A model generated the notes under the pieces. The model was not told the DNA's origin. It saw only the letters and a program-made list of their open reading frames with translations, and did no database searches. From Madurella fahalii (lineage: Eukaryota; Ascomycota; Sordariomycetes; Sordariales), in assembly GCA_029876055.1 (NCBI GenBank), contig CM056875.1:3993001-4057000 (forward strand): a DNA stretch of 64,000 nt, given 5' to 3'. Within the stretch, counting starts at the first letter, position 1; each line of letters opens with the position of its first letter. Made by a program: the position numbers and the translations under genes. Positions 55,346-64,000 of this stretch are shown here, piece by piece.

Positions 55346-58162
55346 TTAGGTTGTGGCCTCCAGCATACTGGCATAGAGATCTAATGATGAGCCGATGACA
55401 TCCACTATAGCCCACGTCTGCGGTCCTCTGAAGATGGCCGCCCAGACCTTTAGCACGCCCACGTTGAGATGTCTTGCCGCTGCTCGCACATCCGTCCAGA
55501 TTTCCGGGGCAGTAGGAAAATCGGCTTCGTCCAGCATTTTCCCAACAAGGGCCAGGATTCGTTTTTCGTCACGCGTAAGAGGAGCGTCAGTTCCCGGCCA
55601 TTGGGTGGTTGATACGGCCTCTAGCCACTTGCTGAGGAGCAATGCGCATTCGAGCGAACACAGTGAGTGCTGGACTGACCAGATGAAGGTCTGCGTCCTA
55701 GCTACCAACCGCACCCCAATCTTTATCGGTATGCTAAACGCGTGTATCGAATGGAGAAGAGCTCGCGTGATCCGCGGCGATCGTTTCAGGACCGGCGTGT
55801 CCCGCAGAGCATGGACGATCTGTACCGGATCACGAGTGCTCAGGGCGTGTCCCGGGCCCGTATCCATGCTGAGCCGGATATATGCCAAGCGAAGAAGCGC
55901 GGTTGAGTTAAAGGCAACCGGGCCGTTGGAATGCGTTGGGTCCAGTGATGATTCTGGGCTGCGCTCCCAGCTCAGCTGCCAGTTACGAAGAGCATGTTCT
56001 AGTGGCTTTGCATCCTCCGCCGTCAGGCCCGGATTCGGCGGGTCAATCCGGCATCCTGCTGTTTGCCGGACCAGGAATATGTTCTGGATAATGGCATGGA
56101 TGAGGACGTAATTCCCCAGCGACGAGTGAAGGGCCCTCCTCTCATCACTAGAAAACAGCCAGTGAACGGCGTCCTGAAACATGGCGGGCTCTTTCTCGCC
56201 TGCCCTCGCCTCTCGCCACGCGCCAGCTGTGTCCGCTTTGAACTCCACAGCACTGCAAGGGAGTCTCATTCTGAGTTCGGAATTGAGAATGAGTGGCGGT
56301 ATGTTGTATACGATGCAGTGGAGGTTGAAGAAACAAAAGACGATGTACTTGGTCCGCAAAACAGATTCGTGCCACATCCAGGCCTCCCAACCTAGGCCCT
56401 CCCGGCCAGGAAGTGGTGTGCCCAACCCGTCGTCTCGGATAATGCTGGCGAGGATGCTTTGGATGGCAAGTGCTTCTCGTAAGATTTCGCTGTGCTTGGC
56501 CCAAGTGGCCATGGCCATGAGAATGAGAAGTGCTTGGGCTGTTTGCATCAGACCATTGTCACCTAGTGCGGGCGTCGTACTAGAGCGTAGCCCGGTGAAT
56601 CCGGGAAAAGCATGGGGGCTGCTATCGGTAGATCCTGTTGGGCTCGTGGAGTAAGGTGGGTCGAGGCCCTGCTGAGACGAGATTGACGCTGCGTCCTTTC
56701 TCCGTATGCGCTCATTTGCGATAGCCCGGGCGGCCTGGAACAGCTCGACCCCCTTTTCCGTCTCGAAGCAGTACTGGGCGCCCACAGCGGCCATGGCAAG
56801 TAGCAGCTCGATGGAGCATGTCTGTACGGACATGGACTGGATATGCAAGAATGGGAGATGTTTGTGAAACCCATCGACGTATCCGCGGAGGTAGCGCCCT
56901 AAAGATAACCTAGTAGGGAGCCAGAAGTTCGGTATGGCCGATGCAAAATCGGCTAACTTCCGCAACACAAGCTGCCTGTCTTCAGAACGAACATCGAAAA
57001 TCTTTCGCTGGTATGCCTGGCTGTCAGGGGATTCCGTGCGGCAATGAAAGCGAGCGTCGGGGTTCGGCGGAGGCGCGCCGGATTCAAAATCACTGCTTCC
57101 AGGCTGCACGGATGGCAGTCGTGAGCAAAACCTCGAGAAAGATATGGGTTCCTCTGGAGTATCTTGAGCATAATCAGCGTTGTGCTGGGTTGGCAAAGAT
57201 GGAAGGTATGAAATACTGCCATCACCTCCACCCTCTATCGTATCAAACGAGAAGATCGAGAGGGGCTGCCCTTCGATGGTCGGAGATGGGAGACTGTATA
57301 AGGCCAGCGCCCCCGATTCGAGAAACGTTGTGAAACCATCCAGAGATTCGTCAGAATCGCCATCGATAGATAGGCGTCCGGGTTCCGCAATGCTTGTATT
57401 GTGAGGCATGGAGTCTGCCAGGGCCGAGGCTTCTTGAGTCATCGCATCATCAACGCCGAGTAAGGGTGGCACCGGCGATGGTTGGGGAGACCGGTGTTTT
57501 GGCGACAAGCAAGTTCCATAAACCGCACCGGGGAGATCCACTACAACATCCCTTGTTGCCGTTACTGGTAACGGGAGGGAAAGGGCCGGGGATGGGGAAG
57601 GTCGTGGCTGTAATTTGTCATCACCTTCCGAGTCGTTGTTGGCGCGTGACGAGACTCTGGCCCGCAGTCGCTTGCCCAACCCTTTAGGTGGCTTAGTCTT
57701 GCCTAGTCCGTGCTGCAGATGAGGTGCTGCGCCAGGCCTGCTGTGTGAGAGCCTCTCGTGTCGAATTAATAGATCACTACGGGTACCACGGACCAAGTTA
57801 GTATTGGTAGATGATACCACGCAGGGCCACTGTTCAATGGGAAACGGCTAGCCATCCAATGTGCCTTACCTTCTTGTAAAACTGGATTCACATTGTTTGC
57901 ATAGAAACGGACGTTCCTGCGTATCTGGTCGGATAGGAGTGTGTGGTCAGATAAGTGTACTAACCATCAGTACTACCGACTAAGTCGGCGACCTACGAGT
58001 CCTTTCGTGGCGCTGCAAATGTTCGAGCCGGGCGAACCTCCGCTGGCAGCGAGCGCACTGGAAGCGCTTAGGCTTCACGACAATATTGTCGAGGCTATCG
58101 CTTGGTGTCATCAGGTAGGTCTTGCGAAGCCTCGGGCTGCAAAGAGGGGTATGTGGGAGCAA
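55346..58162 (-). CDS. C2H2 zinc-finger / Fungal_trans transcription factor
   Basis: Exons are 58162-57997, 57924-57870 and 57776-55346 (introns 72 and 93 nt), 883 residues. Two tandem C2H2 fingers near residues 33-85 are assembled by splicing: FQCARCQRRFARLEHLQRHE with RTHTQERP, then FLCKQCESSFTRSDLLIRHE with RLSH. A basic linker follows (KTKPPKGLGKRLRARV). After a long disordered part comes the Fungal_trans-like helical domain from about residue 300: WLPTRLSLGRYLRGYVDGFH, HLPFLHIQS, CSIELLLAMAAVGAQYCFET, TAQALLILMAMATWAKHSEI, and VLRTKYIVFCFFNLHCIVYN. Both fingers have all four zinc ligands. Second regulator of the cluster, by position. Confidence 0.92.
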
Positions 58163-58464
58163 AAAAAATGGTGAGCGCGGGGCTCCCCCTGATCACGGCT
58201 GTATTACTTTCCAATGTACTGTACCTCACCTTACCTAACTAATTGGATGGGGCCTATGGGGAACCCTTCCTGTGATCTGCAGCTGGTAGCACCACATGGT
58301 CGCGAGAGTGGGAAATTTGGTGTTGTTTTATTGCTGCTGCTATGCCGGCGCTGGATGGGCTGCTCCGTCTCAGCAGCGTGACCGGAGTTTCATGTAGCAC
58401 CGATCATCGCTATCCACCTCGGGAGTCAATAAAGCATCTCTAAATATTCTCAATTTCTGAATCT
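58163..58464. other. Intergenic
   Basis: About 300 nt between the C2H2 regulator start and the CMD gene end. Nothing recognised. Confidence 0.5.
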
Positions 58465-58959
58465 CTACGCCGCTTTCGCCCCTAGCTCCCTTGCCATCTC
58501 ACCCTTCTCAGCCATCTCATCAAGCACCCTTTCGGCCGTCTTCATTGCGTCCACCCCGGCAGGCACACCGCAATACGTCGTGCAGTGCAGGATAGCTTCG
58601 CGAATTTCGAGCTCCGAGAGACCATTGTTCCTAGCGCCTCGTATGTGGACCGCCAGCTCCGGTGCTCGGTTGAGCGCCATGAGCATTCCAATGTTGAGTA
58701 GACTGCGCTGTTTACGGTCGAGCCCGGGCCGTGTCCAGGCATATCCCCAACACCATTCCGTCACGAGTTCCTGTCCCGGTCGCGAGAACTCGGTCGAGCC
58801 GTTGGCGAGAGCCCGGTCAACATACGTGTTTCCAACCACGCTGCGACGTACTGCGAGGCCGGCGTCGAATAGCTGCTTGTGCAGGTCATCGAACTGAGGG
58901 TCTGTGCTGCTCGGGGCCATTGTGTCGCCTGTAAGGGACTTTGTGATGGTTTTGCTCAC
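58465..58959 (-). CDS. Carboxymuconolactone decarboxylase-family protein, single domain
   Basis: Intronless, 164 residues (151 if the ATG at 58920 is used). One CMD domain: RRSVVGNTYVDRAL, TEWCWGYAWTRPGLDRKQRS, LLNIGMLMALNRAPELAVHI, RGARNNGLSELEIREAILHC and TTYCGVPAGVDAMKTAERVL. The pattern is closest to the gamma-CMD group, which decarboxylates a muconolactone in bacterial protocatechuate breakdown. The CxxC pair of AhpD peroxidase relatives is absent, so a non-redox role is likely. In this context it might act on a lactone or keto-acid made by the neighbouring enzymes. Confidence 0.9.
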   Translation of the reverse strand: MSKTITKSLTGDTMAPSSTDPQFDDLHKQLFDAGLAVRRSVVGNTYVDRALANGSTEFSRPGQELVTEWCWGYAWTRPGLDRKQRSLLNIGMLMALNRAPELAVHIRGARNNGLSELEIREAILHCTTYCGVPAGVDAMKTAERVLDEMAEKGEMARELGAKAA

Positions 58960-59492
58960 GTAATAGAGTTAGAAAGGGCAGCAGTGGCGTGTACTAGCGA
59001 TGCCCATTCGAGAATGACACTGCTCCAGGTATGACCCAAAAGCTTTTCTACACCCGGGTGTCTTGAACGGGGGCGGAGGTACATATTCGACTCCCGGAGC
59101 GCTTTTGGGCGGGGGTTGCTAGCAGTTGATGAGAAGCCCCCAAATTAAGCCTGTCTTGGAGAACTTGACATTTCCCCGCCCAGGAAGTGGGATAATGAAA
59201 GCTGGGTGTTAATTAGAAACCCCATCATCCCAAATCCCGTAGCAACCTAACCATTCAGAACTTTCAGAGGCGGGAGTTGCATTTTACGGGAAACGCACAT
59301 TTGTACCGAATGCTACGATTGCGCTTCTGTATACCCAATGGCTTGATCTTTATAAGCGCATTCAGGTAGGACTCCTCTATTTCATGGGCCGATGCAATTC
59401 CGGTTACGAATTCATTGGGCGCTCAATGACAAGTACTACACTCAAAGTATAGAGGCAAATGACATGTCCCACTGCTCTCCTATGTTTATACC
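58960..59492. other. Intergenic
   Basis: About 530 nt, promoter of the CMD gene and 3' flank of the tandem-CMD gene. No gene seen. Confidence 0.5.
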
Positions 59493-60369
59493 CTAGGCAG
59501 CGGATGCAGAAGTCGCTGACAACAACTCGGTAATGATTGGTGCCGCCACGTGGGCCGTGTGCAAGCCCAGCAACGTAGCAATCTCCAATACTTCGAGTAT
59601 CTCTTGCGGTGTCGCACCGTAGCCAAGCGCGTTCTTCATGTGAAGCTTCAAGCCGGGAACATATAGATGAGTAGCGGCAGCATCGAAGGCACAGTATACG
59701 AGCTCTTTCATCTGTATGTAATGTTAGCCATATGGTAACTTTCCCATTCAAATCGGGTGTTCCCTGATACTTGCATACCTTTGGCTCCAGTGCACCTCTG
59801 CCGCCAGACTCTCTACCGCCGACGTCTTTGGTCCAAGGCACGCTCGAGAATTCCAGATAGGCCTCAAAGAAGTCGGGGTCAAGCCTAAGGAAGTCTTCCC
59901 AGAACGCATGCCAATAGCCCCTTTTCTGGGTGAATTCCTTCTTCAGTTCCACCTGTCTTCCGTCGTAGGCACGCGTAATCTCGTCTTCGTACTTGCCCTC
60001 CTCCTTCAAGACTTCAACTAACAATGGCACGCCGATGTTGCAAGCGTGAATCCCGAGCGTACTTGACAACTCTATCACTTCGAGGATCTCGTGGACATTC
60101 GCTCCCTCCTTCAATGCTTCCGATACGTGTACGCGTATTCCTGGAGCGTAAAGATGCGTGGCCGCGCTATCGACAGCGAGGGATATTAGGGCCTGGTTCT
60201 TGCGCGAAAGGTGGGATTTCCGACGCGGCACTGAAGCCAGGGAAAGACTCGCGGAGAAGAAAGGAGGGTCAAGCGCCAGGAGGGATGCCCAGCCGGAGTG
60301 AAAGGCTTCAGTGCCCAGCTGAGCATCGAACCTGTCCTTTAGGTCTGTCTTTTGTTGTTCTGTCGCCAT
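59493..60369 (-). CDS. Tandem two-domain CMD-family protein
   Basis: Exons are 60369-59779 and 59711-59493 (67-nt intron), 269 residues. The product has two homologous halves. The first has KNQALISLAVDSAATHLYAP, then HVSEALKEGANVHEILEVIE and LSSTLGIHACNIGVPLLVEV; the second has MKELVYCAFDAAATHLYVPG, then HMKNALGYGATPQEILEVLE and IATLLGLHTAHVAAPIITEL. Each half is preceded by a WASLLALDPPFF/WEDFLRLDPDFF segment, so an entire unit of about 130 residues is duplicated. The intron falls at the beginning of the second CMD core. The AhpD catalytic CxxC is absent in both halves. The reaction is unknown. Confidence 0.9.
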
Positions 60370-60427
60370 AATGAATGGACTCGCCGCACCCGGTGCCACG
60401 CGTGACAAGGCGGCCCATCCGAGCGTT

Positions 60428-60437
60428 GATATATGCC
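60428..60437 (-). promoter_or_regulatory. TATA-like element of the tandem-CMD gene
   Basis: On the minus strand GGCATATATCAA lies about 60 nt upstream of the start codon at 60369. Position-based inference only. Confidence 0.3.
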
Positions 60438-61002
60438 CAGAATAGCATCCCCGCATCCCGCACGTTTGCTCGGTATGGGATAATCTAAGTAATCTCAAGA
60501 ATGGATAGGTAGAGGCCTAATTTGATATTTAGCTCTGATCCCATTACCCTATGGAAGACTCAACCCAGAACTAGCTTCCCTACGCCTGCTTAGCCCCCGG
60601 GAGCCAATTTAGAGACGCTCAGCTTATATTGAGCTATGCCGAACATTCAATAGTACGCGGTTCTGAGTCCAGGGCAACATACGCGAAGTGCACGCCTAGG
60701 TAAATGCGGCATTAGGTAGCAAGGCTCGGGAATGAGGGGAGAGGGTAGGGCGAAGGATGCACGTGATGAGGGGAAAGTGTAAATATGTTTTAGCATGGCG
60801 GGGTTGAGGGGAAGGTTGGGGTAGAGCAAATTGCAGTCTGGGCCTCGACATGCTGAGATAGTGTGACTGCGACAGAGATGATGACAACGGGACGTGTTTG
60901 ATCATCAGTGTAGAGCACAAAAAACACCAAGGGAAAGAGCGCAGTGAGGGACAATGAACTTAGCTATCACCGGAACAATCAATGCTACAAACCTCGTTGC
61001 CC
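60438..61002. other. Intergenic
   Basis: About 0.56 kb; promoter of the tandem-CMD gene and 3' flank of lactonase copy 2. No gene seen. Confidence 0.5.
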
Positions 61003-62022
61003 CTATGATTCCGGTTTAGTACCAAAAAATCGACTTCGATTTTTGGGATCAGTCTCCCACTCAACATCATGCGCAAACACTACTTCAACCCCCTTTTTCT
61101 CTAGACACCTGATCCGTTGTATTGTCTCTTCCGCCTTGGCACGGTCGGCATGAATGCAGCACACATGGCCATTGCTGTCCAGCCACTCCCCGATCTCCTT
61201 TTCTTGTCGCATAATGCGACGGTCGTGGCAAGCATCCCCAGCAAGGTAGATCCAGCTATCACTGCCAGTGCGGGCTAAGAGATTGATATGTCCCGGAAGA
61301 TGGCCTGGTGCGTCTACGATATAGAGGCTGCCATCTTGGAACACGTCTAGGGTTGCCGGGAGCTCACCTAGGGGTCTCCATGGCCCGAGAAAACCAGTAG
61401 GGGAACGTGTTGCAGTTGTGACGGCCGTATAAGCGGCCTCGGCTCCGTTTGTGCTCCTCGGCTTGGGAAGTTGAATGGTCCGGGATGGACTCAGCAGGTC
61501 TGCTTCGAAGGATGAGTGACCACCCCGAAGTGAAGCGCTTCTGCCATGCAGTACATCCAGCGATCCGTGGCCGACCACAAATATGCTTTTTGGGAAATCT
61601 CGCGGGTCGCCAACGTGATCCCAGTGGACCTTCGGAACAGACCAGTTAGAAAAGATACAATACAATCAGATATGACCACTGGAGTTACTGTTACGCACAT
61701 GTGAGTAGATGACATAGTCAATGTCATTGGGTGTCAGCCCGCCTGCCTTCAAACTTCGGACCACATCCGGGTCGGTTGTCATGGGCTGGCGCGTGGCGAT
61801 GTGGCGGCGAATAGGTTCAGAATACTGATCGACATCTCGGCGTAGGCCAAGGTCGAGTACAATGCGTGTTGTAACTTGAGTCGAGGGGTGGGTGTGCTGC
61901 ACGAGCCAACATAGCGAAGGTACAGTCTTGCGTGCCCCTACCGCCGCCGGCCGGACAAACTGTTCCTCAGGAAGAGAGAAGTGCCCGGCCGAGAGTGCAT
62001 GCACCTGGACAGTCGTAGACAT
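61003..62022 (-). CDS. Metallo-beta-lactamase-fold hydrolase, lactonase-like, copy 2
   Basis: Exons are 62022-61699 and 61629-61003 (69-nt intron), 316 residues. The intron falls inside the catalytic HxHxDH motif: YVIYSH is followed after splicing by VHWDHVGDPRDFPKSIFVVG. Remaining ligands are SLYIVDAPGHLPGHINLLAR, WIYLAGDACHDRRI and VVFAHDVEW. It is clearly paralogous to the intronless copy 1 (similar start ALSAGHFSLPEEQFV, VPSLCWLVQH, DLGLRRDVDQYSEPIRRHIA and tail KNRSRFF) but lacks most of the Pro/Thr linker. It is transcribed divergently from dehydrogenase copy 2. Confidence 0.92.
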
Positions 62023-62492
62023 TGCTGCTGATTTCTTGTTGATCTACAAGGTTGGTGAGTTGGACTCACAGGCCGAGAGAGTACAATAGAGTCTCCTTGA
62101 TTTTTACAAGTAGGGATGAATTTGGGCTAGGTATCAGCTCGCTCTCTTCCTGTCGGAAGTTCGTCCATTTATCTCAGGCATACTGTGAGACTTGGCCCGG
62201 CTGTCACTTCGTTGGTCAGGGGCTATTGCTGCGGGTGGGCTGAAAAGACGCTGACGCTTGGGGTGCCTGTGGGGTAAGTTGGAGGGGAGAGCTGATATCG
62301 CTCCGGGCTCACAGACAACTGATCTGTTTCCCCGCATTGCCCGCTATCCCCAGGGGAAGGTGGTGCTAGTACTCCGAGCCACAGTCACCGAATCAACAAG
62401 AGTTAGGCTGGTTCTCCTCGATTGCCACAGCCACCCGCCTTGCATACGTGATCCTAACCGGTCAAGCTTCATTCGCACACGACGCGCTCACT
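62023..62492. promoter_or_regulatory. Divergent promoter, lactonase copy 2 and dehydrogenase copy 2
   Basis: About 470 nt between start codons, no ORF with motifs; probably shared control sequence. Confidence 0.45.
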
Positions 62493-63545
62493 ATGCCATC
62501 CTCAACTGGTAGCGGGTCACTTCCGAGCTTCGTGGGGTTCATCGGTGTAGGAGCAATGGGAAAACCCATGGTGCTCAACCTTGCAAGGAATCTTCCACCC
62601 GGGTCGCAAATACACGTCCACGACACCATGGATGCCCCTGTAAATGAGCTTCGCAACCGCCTGCCTGACATGGTTGTCAAAAGTGCCTGCGCAAGAGAAG
62701 CTGCGGAGAAGTCAGTAAGTTCACACTCCATAATGCTTGATGGACCGTCTCCTAAGGCCAACCCGTTAACCTACCAGGATGTTGTCATCACCATGTTACC
62801 CGAGGGAATTCATGTCAGGTCTGTTTACCTTGACCCGGATACGGGCATTATTGCAGCCCTATCCTCCTCCTCAACGCCCAAACTCCTTATCGATTGCTCC
62901 ACCATCGATACCGCGACCAACCTAGACGTCAAAACGGAGCTTGTGGCTACCTCGCCTACGGTTGCTTTCTACGATGCTCCCGTGAGCGGTGGGGTCCTCG
63001 GGGCCGTGAATGGCACTATGGCCTTCTTCCTCGGTTGCTCATCCTCTGATCCCAACGTGCCGCGGCTGACTTCCCTACTACGGACCATGGGCGGGAAGGT
63101 GATAGAGTGTGGTGGGCCGTCGCTGGGTCTCGCTGCAAAACTGTCCAATAATTACCTCTCGGGTATCATCACGATTGCGTGCGCTGAAGCCATGGATATG
63201 GGAATGCGGGCGGGCATTGACGCCCGTGTGCTGGCCTCGGTTTTTGCTGCTGGCACCGCGCAAAATACTATCTGCGATGTTTTCAACCCAGTTCCTGGAG
63301 TATGTCCGCAAGCGCCTCCCTCAAATAGGTACCAGGGCGGGTTCCGTGTGCAGTTGATGAGGAAGGACATTGGCCTGGCTGTAGACATGGCAAGAAGGGT
63401 GGGGTCTAGAAACGCTTTAGGAACGAGTAGCCTAGGAGTCTACGTTGCGGCGAGCGAGGCAGCTGATTGCCGAGATCTAGATTCAAGGGTAGTGTATCGG
63501 TACCTAGGCGGGAGAGAGGATTGGGAGAACAAGAAAGTGCAATAG
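62493..63545 (+). CDS. Beta-hydroxyacid dehydrogenase (HIBADH family), copy 2
   Basis: Exons are 62493-62714 and 62778-63545, 329 residues. The 63-nt intron is in frame without a stop (so retention would add 21 residues), but its GTAAGT and CCAG ends and the restored REAAEKSDVVITMLPEGIHV argue for splicing. Motifs: FVGFIGVGAMGKPMVLNLAR, FYDAPVSGGVLGAVNGTMAF, GLAAKLSNNYLSGIITIACA and the complete last motif LMRKDIGLAVDMARRVG. Unlike copy 1, every family motif is standard. The sequences are clearly divergent, so the two copies may have different substrates. Confidence 0.92.
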   Translation: MPSSTGSGSLPSFVGFIGVGAMGKPMVLNLARNLPPGSQIHVHDTMDAPVNELRNRLPDMVVKSACAREAAEKSVSSHSIMLDGPSPKANPLTYQDVVITMLPEGIHVRSVYLDPDTGIIAALSSSSTPKLLIDCSTIDTATNLDVKTELVATSPTVAFYDAPVSGGVLGAVNGTMAFFLGCSSSDPNVPRLTSLLRTMGGKVIECGGPSLGLAAKLSNNYLSGIITIACAEAMDMGMRAGIDARVLASVFAAGTAQNTICDVFNPVPGVCPQAPPSNRYQGGFRVQLMRKDIGLAVDMARRVGSRNALGTSSLGVYVAASEAADCRDLDSRVVYRYLGGREDWENKKVQ

Positions 63546-64000
63546 ATATCATTAACGTGACCCACACAGACCGGCCACCCATAGATGCTGGCCATGCCCA
63601 ATTACATTATCTCGAACTAATCAAGCCACAGTCAGGAACAACTTCAACCCCTTCCAGAACCACCAAAATTATCGTAATTTGATGGTACCCGTGCCACACC
63701 ACACTTATCTCGCTCAGTCCCTTGGAACATGTCACAATTTGACCAACTGACCTATCGAAAGGCGGACGGAAAGTGCAGGTTCCAGGCGGGACCGACCAGT
63801 CAGGAAAAGGGTGTCTGCCGCTCTGTGCGTTCCGCTTAGAGCAAACAGAGTAGCTGTAAACGATGTCTATAAAAGCCATTCCTTAGGTACTCCTAGAAGA
63901 TTTAGGGAGTTCTGTAAGAGGGCGCGCAGTAAACCACTCTGCCAATGAACCAAAAGATCCGCCAGTTCAATCACTCCGTGATTGAACGCTGCACACCACT
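63546..64000. other. Right edge, no gene seen
   Basis: About 450 nt downstream of dehydrogenase copy 2. No gene; one short inverted repeat at 63965-63987. Confidence 0.5.
63965..63987. repeat. Perfect 10-bp inverted repeat, 3-nt loop
   Basis: GTTCAATCAC, loop TCC, then GTGATTGAAC. Noncoding, at the window edge. Confidence 0.85.

Noticed and set aside
63880..64000. Possible tRNA or terminator at the right edge because of the hairpin
   Set aside because: No cloverleaf, A-box or B-box could be fitted; only the inverted repeat is real.

Overview
The window is nuclear DNA of a filamentous ascomycete, most likely a Sordariomycete near the Sordariales/Chaetomiaceae; that placement rests on gene content and style, not on a search. 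Genes are compact and interrupted by introns of about 45-230 nt with GT..AG ends. The families are fungal: SET, 2EXR, Zn2Cys6 and Fungal_trans regulators, LCL2, GLC8, MRP7 and DUF829/PaxU. Every exon model below was built by hand from splice sites, reading phase and motif continuity, and all intact models keep frame and end in a stop.

Region by region. 1-8.2 kb is gene-poor: a SET-domain gene running off the left edge, a cytochrome P450 pseudogene and one small secreted cysteine-containing protein. 8.2-24.9 kb holds a DUF829 hydrolase, an acyl-CoA thioesterase-like protein, a conserved unknown, an intact P450, a 2EXR protein, two tiny Cys-rich ORFs and two disordered conserved proteins. 25.7-41.7 kb is housekeeping: a KEN-box protein, thymidylate kinase, GTP cyclohydrolase I, TAF11, a 1007-residue C2H2/cupin protein, mitochondrial ribosomal protein L27, LCL2 and the PP1 regulator GLC8.

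42.5-63.5 kb looks like a catabolic gene cluster of eleven genes: an MFS sugar transporter, a Zn2Cys6 regulator, myo-inositol oxygenase, two beta-hydroxyacid dehydrogenases, two metallo-beta-lactamase-fold lactonase-like hydrolases, a zinc alcohol dehydrogenase, a C2H2/Fungal_trans regulator, a single-domain carboxymuconolactone-decarboxylase (CMD) family protein and a tandem two-domain CMD protein. The hydrolase/dehydrogenase pair occurs twice, once on each side of the core. A plausible but unproven reading is uptake of a polyol or sugar, oxidation to a uronate, lactone opening and reduction of a small semialdehyde. Several steps are not encoded here and the right edge is cut, so the cluster may continue.
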